Below, in pieces: positions 56,386 to 64,000 of a stretch of 64,000 nucleotides of DNA. Source of the stretch: Budorcas taxicolor. Lineage: Eukaryota; Chordata; Mammalia; Artiodactyla; Bovidae. The notes under the pieces are model-generated. The model saw nothing but the letters and a program-made list of their open reading frames with translations, was not told where the DNA came from and did no database searches. Location: NCBI RefSeq assembly GCF_023091745.1, contig NC_068928.1:13844001-13908000 (forward strand), in the 5' to 3' direction. How positions within the stretch are numbered: the stretch's first letter is position 1; every line of letters starts with the position of its first letter. The position numbers and the translations under genes are program-made.

Positions 56386-56835
56386 TTTGTTGTTGTTCAG
56401 TCACTCAGTTGTGTTCGACTCTGAGACCCCACGGACGGTGGCACACCAGGCTTCCCTGTCCTTCACTATCTCCTAGAATCTGCTCAAACTCATGTCCATT
56501 GAGTCAATGATGCTATTCAAAACCATCTCATCCTCTGTCGTTCCCTTCTCCTCCTGCCTTCAATCTTTCCCAGCATCAGGGTCTTTTCCAATGAGTCCGT
56601 TTTTAGCATCAGGTGGCCAAAGTATTGGAGTTTCAGCTTCAAGATCAGTCCTTCCAATGAATATTCAGGACTGATCTCCTTTAGGATGGACTGGTTGGAT
56701 CTCCTTGCAGTCCAAGGGACTGTCAAGAGTCTTCTCTAGCACCACAGTCCGAAGGCATCAATTCTTCTGCACTCAGCCTTCTTTACTGCCCAGCTCTCAT
56801 ATCTGTACATAACTACTGGAAAAAACCGTAGCCTG
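56386..56835 (-). mobile_element. BovB (RTE) LINE, 5'-truncated
   Basis: Flanked by GAGTATCTTT (56376-56385 and 56836-56845). A more diverged subfamily than the neighbouring copy, for example 'gaatattcaggactgatc'. Confidence 0.92.
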
Positions 56836-56974
56836 GAGTATCTTTAGCATGTATTAAATGTCAGTGTTGTTGATAGTCAGGCATCTATGGCACAGCCAGG
56901 CACTTGGGTTTTTAGAAGTCCTCCAGCTGATTCTAAGGTGCGGTGAGATTTAGGAACCATTGTCCTAGAACATA

Positions 56975-57275
56975 GGTGGGCAAACAGTGGTCTGCAGGGC
57001 AAAGCGGCCTGTTTTTGTGTGAACTATGAGCTCCGAATGGTTTTTATATCCTTAAATGGTTTTTAAAAAGAAAAAAAGAGTATTCTGTGATACACAAAAA
57101 TCATAGGAAATTAACATGTTAATCCCCACCACAGCCATGTGCATTTGTTCACACCTGGTCCCTGGTTGCTTTTGGTTTCCAAAGGCGGAGCTGAGCCACT
57201 GTGACTGAGACAGTATGGCCTGGAAAGCCTAAAACAGTCACCATCTGGCTCTTGACAGAAAGTTTGCCAAGCTCA
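56975..57275. mobile_element. hAT-Charlie-like DNA transposon fragment
   Basis: Ends 'ggtgggcaaac' and 'agtttgccaagctc' are imperfect inverted repeats. Inside are 'ggcctgtttttgtgtgaac' and 'atggcctggaaagcctaaa', typical of an old nonautonomous family. A MER5-like scrap (about 56900-56970) precedes it. Family name uncertain. Confidence 0.65.
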
Positions 57276-57281
57276 ACACTA

Positions 57282-57599
57282 GAGTTGCTTTTTGAGGGGC
57301 TGCGCCGGGTCTTCGCTGCTACAGGTGGGCCTTCTCTGGCTGCAGCGAGTGGGGCTCCTCTCTAGCTGTGCTACGTGGGCTTCCGGTTGCGGTGGCTTCT
57401 CTTATTGTGGTACATGGGCTCTAGGTATGCAGGCTCTAGGTACATGGGCTTCAGTAGTTGCAGTATGTGGGCTCAATAGTTGGGGTGCACGGGCTTAGTT
57501 GCTCCGAAGCATCTGGGATCTCCCTTGACCAGGGATCAAATCTGTGTCCCCTGTATTGACAAGCAGACTCTTAACCACTGGACCACCAGGGAAGTTCTG
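57282..57599 (-). mobile_element. CHR-1-type SINE
   Basis: Long antisense copy with repeated 'gtgggctt' and 'tacatgggct' phrases, ending 'ggaccaccagggaagttct'. Confidence 0.88.
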
Positions 57600-57760
57600 T
57601 AGCAGAGTTCTTATGAACAGCTAGGATGATAACCAGGATTGAATGTGTTTGACTTTATTTTGCGGCTAGATTTTAAATATATGTACATACATTATGGTAT
57701 ATACATATCTATGCTTTTTTCCCTTCCCCATTCCTGTTTGATATTGTGGTTTCCTATCAA

Positions 57761-57866
57761 GCTGCTGCTGCTGCTGCTAAGTCGCTTCAGTCGTGTCCGA
57801 CTCTGTGCGACCCCGTGGACTGCAGCCCACCAGGCTCCTCCGTCCATGGGATTTTCCAGGCAAGCA
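57761..57866 (-). mobile_element. BovA monomer SINE, truncated
   Basis: 'ctgctgctgctgctaagtcg' to 'gattttccaggcaagca'. It stops short of a full unit. Confidence 0.9.
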
Positions 57867-58336
57867 GTTAGCTTCAAACCTTGCACAGCTCCCTGCCTCT
57901 CTCTTTCTGCACCCTTGGTGGTTAATTCTCTCCCAGTTCTTGTCAGTTTCCATCAAACCTTTAACAAACAGACTCCAAGGACACTTCTCCCATAACCTGC
58001 AGGCGGGGGCAATGTGCTTGCAGGCAGCTTCCTTCCACCTTAGGACCCCACGGGAGGCAGCAAGGAGCCCTTGAATTCCTAAGGGTCCTTCAGGGGGATT
58101 AGGCAGGCAGGTAGGGCTGCTTCAGAGATAGGACTCCAGTGTCTGCTCGGCCCCTTTGTGACAAGGCTGGAGCCCCACTGGCCTGGGCAGCCGGGCTTCT
58201 TTGTATGCAGACCAGGGCTGGCCCGCTATCAGGGGGAGGCTGCCAGCAGAATGCTCTGAAGGCTGGGCCTTTTAATCTCATTAATATCCTGATTGTCTTC
58301 CCCAATCTAGTGGCAGCCGATGGGGTGGTACCCACA

Positions 58337-58383
58337 AGATAAAATGACCTTTGAATTCAACAGATAAAATGGCAGTCAGATAA
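58337..58383. promoter_or_regulatory. Candidate GATA/HNF4-like cluster in intron 4
   Basis: Three AGATAA motifs (58337-58342, 58362-58367, 58378-58383) in 47 bp flank TGACCTTTGAATTC (58345-58358), which resembles an HNF4/COUP DR1 read in reverse. The surrounding kilobase has no recognised transposon. Activity is inferred. Confidence 0.35.
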
Positions 58384-59009
58384 AGTCCCTACAAGGAGAA
58401 CACTGGAGCCCTGCCACCCCGAAACTCCACATCTCTATAAACATGTTTTCTAAAATAGCAGACGACTCAAGGCAGGGTTTACTTCTCTTCTGAACGAAAA
58501 GAAGCTTCTACTGAGGGACAATGGGGCTTCTTTACTATGGGGAGTCTTGCTGCTGCGGAGATGAATATTTTTACAACTGCCCTCATAAACCCCCTCAGCT
58601 TGTCTGCTGCTCAGGGAGTGGGTGGGACTCCAGAGGTGAGCCGAGGTGCTTGCACTGTCTCCAAAGCCCCATTAAGTTGTTAAGGCATTTAGTGCCCCAG
58701 ACAGTGCCGACTGCAAGGGCAGTTCAAATCCCCACCCAGATGGGGATGGGGTGATAGAAGAGGGGGCTTTGATTTCTCCCCTGGGCAAGGCACAGAATCC
58801 ACCTTGGTCAGGGGCAACCGTTGCAGGGGTGGGGGTGGGATAAGGCGGGGAAGTCGCAAAATAGCCAGACTGGGAGACCCCACCCTTAAAGCCCCTTTGT
58901 CATTCAAAGAGGAATAGTAAGAATGTGGGAGAAGGAACTGTGGGAGGATCCCGTGTGTGTTGATTTCCATGCTTGAAAGTGCTTAGCATCTGCGTAATGC
59001 AAAGAGAAA

Positions 59010-59445
59010 GTCAGGGGAATCCGTTCAAAACCAGTCTCTGCCGCTTATGAACTCTATGTGCATGCAAGCTCAGTCACTCAGTCGTGTTCCACTCTCTGCA
59101 ATCCCATGGACTTTAGTCCGTCAGGCTCCTCTGTCCACGGGATTCTCCAGGCAAGAATACTGGAGTGGGTTACCATTTCATCTTTCAGGAGATTTTTCCC
59201 CATCCAGGGATTGAACCTGTGTCTCCTACGTCTCCTGAACTGCAGGCAGATTCTTTATCACTGAGCCACTGGGGAAGTTAGACAAAATACTTGCATTCTA
59301 AACACCTCACCTTCTTTGATTATAAAATAGGGTAAGGATATAGACAGTGTCTATCCTATGAAGTTGTGAGGATTAAATAAGATGATGTAAATATCAGCCC
59401 AGGGGCTGGTATCCAGGAAGGGCTCAATCAGCATTAGCTGATTAT
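59010..59445 (+). mobile_element. MIR SINE split by Bov-tA
   Basis: 'ccagtctctgccgcttatg' before and 'gttgtgaggattaaataag' after the Bov-tA are sense MIR. Confidence 0.78.
59064..59279 (-). mobile_element. Bov-tA SINE
   Basis: Antisense copy, 'cagtcactcagtcgtgttcc' to 'gagccactggggaagtt'. Confidence 0.92.
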
Positions 59446-59797
59446 TCAAAGTTACTCACAACCCTGCAACTGGGCACTTTTGAGATTTCCTTGGATTCTG
59501 TAGATTCCACTGTCAGGGAAAGTCAGAGTGACCACATGGATGTCCTGACCCAGGATCTGGTTAGTCTAAGACCCAGGGTTAGATTTCTGCAGGCAAGTTA
59601 GAAGGAGATGTAACAGGGGATGAGGGGGAGGCAGGAGGCAGGATTCTCTGGTTCTCCAGCTCTGATCTGACCATGGTGGGGCGGGGAGCGGGACAAGGAC
59701 CGCCCCTGGGCTAGGAGAGGGAGGAATAGCATTTGCAGGGAGGGAGGAGGAAGGAGACACAGAAATACACGTCTCTATAATAGCAGTGGCCCACCGG

Positions 59798-60045
59798 CTT
59801 AGTTGCCCCACGGCATGTGGGATCTTCCCAGATCAGGGATCGAACCCATGTCTCCTACGTTGGCAGGTGGCTTCTTTACCACTGAGCCACCAGGGAACTA
59901 TTGAGCCTGTGCTCTGAAGCCTGGGAGTCGCAACTACTCAAGCCTGTGCATCCAGAGATGCCCTTGCGCCACAACTAGAGAGTAGCTCCTGCTTGCCTTA
60001 ATCAGAGAAACCCCACACAGCAACAAAGACCCAGCACAGCCAAAA
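59798..60045. mobile_element. Two SINE pieces fused head to head
   Basis: 59798-59900 is antisense ('gcatgtgggatcttcccag' to 'gagccaccagggaac'). It passes directly into the plus-strand CHR-1 3' part ('gcctgtgctctgaagcctgg' to 'agcacagccaaaaataaag'). Confidence 0.82.
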
Positions 60046-60647
60046 ATAAAGACGCAAAATGATAATGAAACAACAACACAAAAGAAAGACACATCTCCTC
60101 TTGGGTAAAGAGGCTTTGGGGCTCAGGGCATCTATCCTGCGAGGCTTCTTCTCGCCTCTGGAACTCCCTTTATTTCCAGGAGAATGAGCCTCTACCTCCT
60201 TGCAAGGTGATACAGGAGGTCAGGTGTTGGGTGAGTGAAGGCTGATGGAGACCTCTGCCCCTCCCTGGCTCTTGCAAGGAGGCCAGGAGACCTTGCTGGA
60301 GGCAGCTGGGCGAGTTTGCCACAGTCAGGAGCAGAGGGGACAGTATGCAAGGCCACCAGAGATGATGTAGCCGATCCCAGGGCTTGAGCCAAGGCTGGCC
60401 CAGCTTCCATCCCAGGCCAACTTCCTCCTCCTCCTCGGGCGGATCAATACAGGCACCAGTCTCCAACCAGTCCGCTTCCTCGCCACAGCCCTGCTCTCTG
60501 ACCTTTGGGGGGCCTTTCCCTTGATTCTGCTCCAGAATGGAGGTCGGGGCCATCACTCCGGGCCTGCTCAATGGCCTCAGAATGGGCTGTCACAGGGCCT
60601 ATAACCGGGGACAGCTCCTGCTGGCGAGAGCTGGGATGGGGGGCTGC

Positions 60648-61030
60648 AGATAAAGGCCTTCCCGGCTGAAGATAAATGGCTGCTGGCAGCCGGCTACAGT
60701 AACTCCAGGCCCCCAAGCAGAGCAAACAAAGGGTGCCCCTGTGACGCTCCCTGGAAAGATGAAGGCCCATCAGCGGCAGCCAGGCTTGCTCAAAGCCCCA
60801 ACTTAATTGTCAATTAAGCATGCATGAGGGAGACAAAGCCATGACAACGCTGGGCTGCATGCTGGCGCGTGATTGTAAAGCTGGGAGGGGCGACGCTGAA
60901 AACAGCTGATTCTGCTGACCGTGTGCTTGCAGGGCACCTTGTAACCAATCGGCCGCTGACAGAGGCAAAGGGCTCCTCCTGCCACCCCTATTGTGCCGGA
61001 CATTCCAGGGCCAGGGTCACACTGTGGTCA
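60648..61030. promoter_or_regulatory. Candidate enhancer in intron 4 with DR5-like element
   Basis: A repeat-free stretch carries AGATAA twice (60648, 60670), a FOXA core GCAAACA (60722-60728), the perfect palindrome CTTAATTGTCAATTAAG (60802-60818), a MAF half-site TGCTGAC (60913-60919), a CCAAT box (about 60944) and GGGTCA-N5-TGGTCA (61014-61030), one base off a DR5 retinoic acid response element. A retinoic-acid- and MAF-dependent enhancer has been reported in intron 4 of mouse vHnf1 (recalled). Equivalence is inferred, not shown. Confidence 0.4.
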
Positions 61031-61619
61031 CCGTGGGCAAGTGGGGCCACAGCGCTGTCAGCGTGGCCCCGAGGGCGGGGGCTCAGGTACAGAAGAGATG
61101 CTCTCCTCCCCAGGGAGAAGGGTCAAGGGAAGATGTGTCTCGAGGCGCCTCCTGTCCTCCTGGCTCGGGAATTGGGGTTTGGAGGGGAAAGAGGGGAGAA
61201 GGTGGGGGCTTGGGGATGGGGACTTTGTCTCCCCAGCTCAGCCCTAGAAGTTGGGAGTCTGCAGTCTGGATGTTCGCTTCTCCTTGGCCACTGTAGAGCT
61301 CTTTTCTGCATCCAGGTATGTTTGGGGCTTGGTTAGAGACCATACCTTGGTTGCAGGGACCATGACGGGAAGTAAGTATATCATGAGAAGTGCAGACCAA
61401 ACCTTCCCTGAGTGCTGGGCTTCAGCCTGACATCTGGGTGGCCCCAGGCACACTTCCTAGGAGACGGTCACAGCCCATGTGCTGCCCACCCTGGGAGCTG
61501 ATGACGGGGACACCTCCTGGGGTGTAGCATCCTGCACCCCAGCCTCAGGGCCAGAACATGTCACTGTCTCTTATCAATAAGGCCCCAATGTGTGAAACGG
61601 AAAAGGAAATAGATTCCTG

Positions 61620-62188
61620 CTGTCTGTCACAAAAGAGGCTTGCTCCTTGGCAGAAAAAGCTACGACCAACCTAGATAGCATATTAAAAACCAGAGACATT
61701 ATTTTGCCGACAAAGGTCCTATACTCAAAGCTATGGTTTTTCCAGTAGTCATGTATGGGTGTGAGAGTTGGACTACAAAGAAAGCTGAACATCAATTCTA
61801 AAGAAGAATTGCTGCTTTTGAACTGTGGTGTTCGAGAAGACTCTTGAGAGTCCTTGGACTGCAAAGAGATCCAATCAGTCCATCCTAAAGGAAATCAGTC
61901 CTGAATATTCATTGGAAGGACTGATGCTGAAGCTGAAACTCCAATACCTTGGCCACCTGATGCGAAGAACTGACTCATTGGAAAAGACCCTGATGCTGGG
62001 AAAGATTGAAGGCAGGAGGAGAAGGGGATGACAGAGGATGAGATGGTTGGAAGGCATCACTGACTTGATGGACATGAGTTTGAGCAAGCTCTGTGAGTTG
62101 GTGGTGGACAGGGAAGCCTGGTGTGCTGCAGTCCATGGGGTCACAGAGTTGGACACGACTGAGCGACTGAACTGAACTGAACTGACTC
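61620..62188 (+). mobile_element. BovB (RTE) LINE, 5'-truncated
   Basis: It runs from 'gaggcttgctccttggcag' to the (GAACT)n tail at 62166-62185. Its frame has stops (for example near 61799 and 62028). Confidence 0.93.
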
Positions 62189-62228
62189 TTGCCATGACCA
62201 CTTGTTTAGCTTTCTGTGATGACGATAA

Positions 62229-62446
62229 AGTGAAAGTGAAAGTGAAGTCGCTCAGTCGTGTCCGACTCTTTGCGACCCCATAGACTGTAGCCCACCAGGC
62301 TCCTCTGTCCATGAGATTTTTCCAGGCAATAGTGCTGGAGTGGATTGCCATTTCCTTCTCCAGGGGATCTTCCCAACCCAGGGCTTGAACCCGGGTCTCC
62401 CGCATTGTAGACAGGCGCTTTACCGTCTGAGCCACCAGGGAAGTCC
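62229..62446 (-). mobile_element. Bov-tA SINE, left arm of inverted pair
   Basis: Antisense near-consensus copy beginning with (GTGAAA)n and ending 'gagccaccagggaagtcc'. Confidence 0.93.
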
Positions 62447-62477
62447 GGTAATGATAACGGTGACAGTCATTATGGTT

Positions 62478-62696
62478 CGGGCTTTCCTGGTGGTTCAGTG
62501 ATAAAGAATCCTCCTGCCAGTGCAGGAGATGTGGGTTCGATCCCTGGGTTGGGAAGATGCCCTGGAGAAGGAAATGGCAACCCACTCCAGTATTCTTGCC
62601 TGGGAAATTCCATGAACAGAGGAGCCTGGCGGGCTACAGTCCATGGGGTCGCAAAAGAGTCAGACACAACAGCAACTAAACAACACCAGACAACGG
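62478..62696 (+). mobile_element. Bov-tA SINE, right arm of inverted pair
   Basis: Sense near-consensus copy with the duplication TTATGGTT (62470-62477 and 62697-62704), 31 bp from the antisense copy. Confidence 0.93.
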
Positions 62697-62714
62697 TTAT
62701 GGTTTACTGGGAAA

Positions 62715-62870
62715 GACGATGCTCATAGTCTCTCATGGAATTCTCACGTGGACCCCAGGTGGTAGGTACCCTATCTCCATTTCACAGACAGGAAACCCAG
62801 ACTCAGAGAAGTTCTATGAACTGGCCACGCTGCAGGTTATGAGGGTTAGAACCAGGATTCAAAACTAAGT
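62715..62870 (-). mobile_element. MIR SINE
   Basis: 'tccatttcacagacaggaaa' and 'agaaccaggattcaaaac'. Confidence 0.8.
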
Positions 62871-63149
62871 CCAGAGAATCAGTCCCTAGTGGGTGTGGAC
62901 CATCTTGATGAACTGAGTTAAAATTCAGGGAGAGAGAAAGGTAGGCACTAAAAACATACAGTGGCCCATAATTATCGTTCCATAAATAGCTCCTCCCTAC
63001 AAAGGGGCACAAAACTCTCAAAGATAAACTTGATCCCCGGCAGTTCTCCACGCCAGCCTCCCAACTAGCCCGGAAGCCCCCAGGGGCAGGGACGCACGCG
63101 TGTCTTACTCATCACTAGCTTGGTGCCCGCACTCAGCGTGTGTCTGTGC

Positions 63150-63290
63150 TGTAGGAAGGTACAGGGTGGGATTCTATAGCCCTGGGTTCTTGACCTTGTT
63201 CCACTACCATCACTTTGGGGAACTCTGCAAAGTTACTACCTTTTTCTGGGCCTCAATTTCCTTCTTCCAAGTGCCTCCCAGTTCTAACAT
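63150..63290 (+). mobile_element. MIR SINE fragment
   Basis: 'ggattctatagccctgggtt' and 'tctgggcctcaatttccttc', sense orientation, diverged. Confidence 0.65.
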
Positions 63291-64000
63291 TCCCTGATAC
63301 ATAACACGGTCTCAACTTCCAAGGACTCCGGAGAATCCACTTCCAGGGGGACGTGCCTTCTGAGACCGATCGATCGGCGGTGTCTTGGGGTGTTTCCCGG
63401 CCCCCTGCCCAGGCCCTGGTACCTGCTCTGGCCCCTCCAGCCCCGCCTCTCTGGGTCTCCTGTCACTATACAGAATGCCTAAGCCGACGACCCCGTGGTG
63501 ACCTCACCACAACCCCAGCTTGTCAGCAAGCCACTGGGCCTTTGTTTGGCTTGCAGGCTCCCTGACTTTGGTGTGGAGATCACAGGTCCCAGCACAATGG
63601 CCATTGTCTTCTCAATAACGCCCCTTGCCCCAGCCACGCCCCCCGCAGCTCTCAGCTCCAGCTCTGTGGATTACCACCGCAGAGGGGCTGCGTTACTTTG
63701 CCGTCGGGCCAGTGTTCATCTGCAGGCTTCGCTGCCTCTCAGGAGTGACCCCAACTTTCTTCCTATGTGGCTGAACCCTTCACTTCAGTGGCAACAGCAC
63801 CCAGAAAAGCGCCCCTCCCTGGCCCAGGCTTCACACTGGACAGAGACCCCCGAGGAGGTCATGCCTGCAGTGTGGGGGGTGGGAGTGTAGTGTGGAATGG
63901 ATGCTTGTAGATGGTCCAGGTGGGGACTCTGAGCCAGTGCCCCTGGCATTCAGGTCAGCTCCCTGGTCTCAGGCCTCTCCCAGCAGAAGGGCAACCAGCC

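Larger units (their letters stand above)
38548..64000 (-). other. HNF1B: HNF1B intron 4, 3' part (runs off the window)
   Basis: The acceptor TTTGCAG precedes exon 5; exon 4 was searched for (homeodomain motif NWFANRRKEEAF in reverse complement) and not found before 64000, so at least 25.4 kb of intron 4 is present. It is full of ruminant SINEs and BovB pieces. Repeat-poor stretches are 39570-41000, 41206-42236, 46140-46390, 47135-48050, 48205-48984, 50521-51600, 52641-53690, 54361-55110, 57867-59010 and 60046-61620. Two of these hold regulatory motif clusters (58337-58383, 60648-61030). Confidence 0.85.

Noticed and set aside
60802..60818. Calling CTTAATTGTCAATTAAG a canonical HNF1 site
   Set aside because: The TTAAT and ATTAA halves are separated by five bases, not one as HNF1 requires; it is kept only as a homeodomain-type palindrome.
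62478..62560. tRNA-like sequence with A and B box resemblance (one of many)
   Set aside because: These are the tRNA-Glu-derived heads of Bov-tA and CHR SINEs; none folds as an intact tRNA with an acceptor stem that I can confirm.
61875..62585. 236-codon minus-strand open frame
   Set aside because: It is the reverse strand of a BovB fragment joined to antisense SINE sequence.
58000..64000. HNF1B exon 4 (homeodomain end)
   Set aside because: Expected near here from the human intron length. I searched the minus strand for the codons of NWFANRRKEEAF and found nothing, so it probably lies beyond 64000.

Overview
The window is nuclear DNA of a pecoran ruminant (cattle, sheep, goat, buffalo or a close relative). 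Two things show this. It is crowded with ruminant-specific transposons: Bov-tA and BovA2 SINEs, BovB (RTE) LINEs and CHR-type tRNA-derived SINEs, many with intact target-site duplications (TSDs). It also has one spliced vertebrate gene with long introns. Species cannot be fixed by eye. Repeat names are recalled from family consensus sequences, not from a database run.

The only gene I can support is the 3' half of HNF1B (hepatocyte nuclear factor 1-beta, TCF2/vHNF1), on the minus strand. Five coding exons are present: exon 5 (38387-38547), exon 6 (32375-32507), exon 7 (27613-27807), exon 8 (24222-24340) and exon 9 (stop codon at 15203-15205). The 3'UTR runs to about 14284. All splice sites are GT-AG and every reading phase joins. 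The exons encode the last 209 residues, the whole C-terminal transactivation region downstream of the homeodomain. As far as I recall, this equals residues 349-557 of the human protein. Exons 1-4 (dimerization, POU-specific and homeodomain) lie beyond 64000.

Layout: 1-14283 is sequence downstream of HNF1B with no gene that I can support. It holds a three-level nested insertion (BovB in a CHR SINE in an L1 tail, 7096-8730), a mariner-like hairpin MITE (about 7016-7095) and an odd pair of locally inverted plus direct repeats (12430-13668). Then come exon 9 with the 3'UTR, intron 8 (15224-24221), intron 7 (24341-27612), intron 6 (27808-32374), intron 5 (32508-38386) and the start of the large intron 4 (38548 to the window end).

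The most interesting non-repeat sequence is in the introns. Three short repeat-free stretches carry clusters of motifs for endoderm, kidney or hindbrain regulators: 36537-36697 in intron 5 (HNF1, FOXA, HNF6-like), 58337-58383 in intron 4 (three GATA motifs around an HNF4-like DR1), and 60648-61030 in intron 4 (GATA, FOXA, a perfect homeodomain palindrome, a MAF half-site and a DR5 retinoic-acid-response-like element). The last may be the ruminant counterpart of the retinoic-acid-responsive enhancer reported in intron 4 of mouse vHnf1; that link is inference. The 3'UTR has a candidate miR-802 site, and exon 6 has a CAGCAG tandem acceptor. I found no CRISPR array, operon, phage or other prokaryote-style system, and no evidence of an undescribed protein system.
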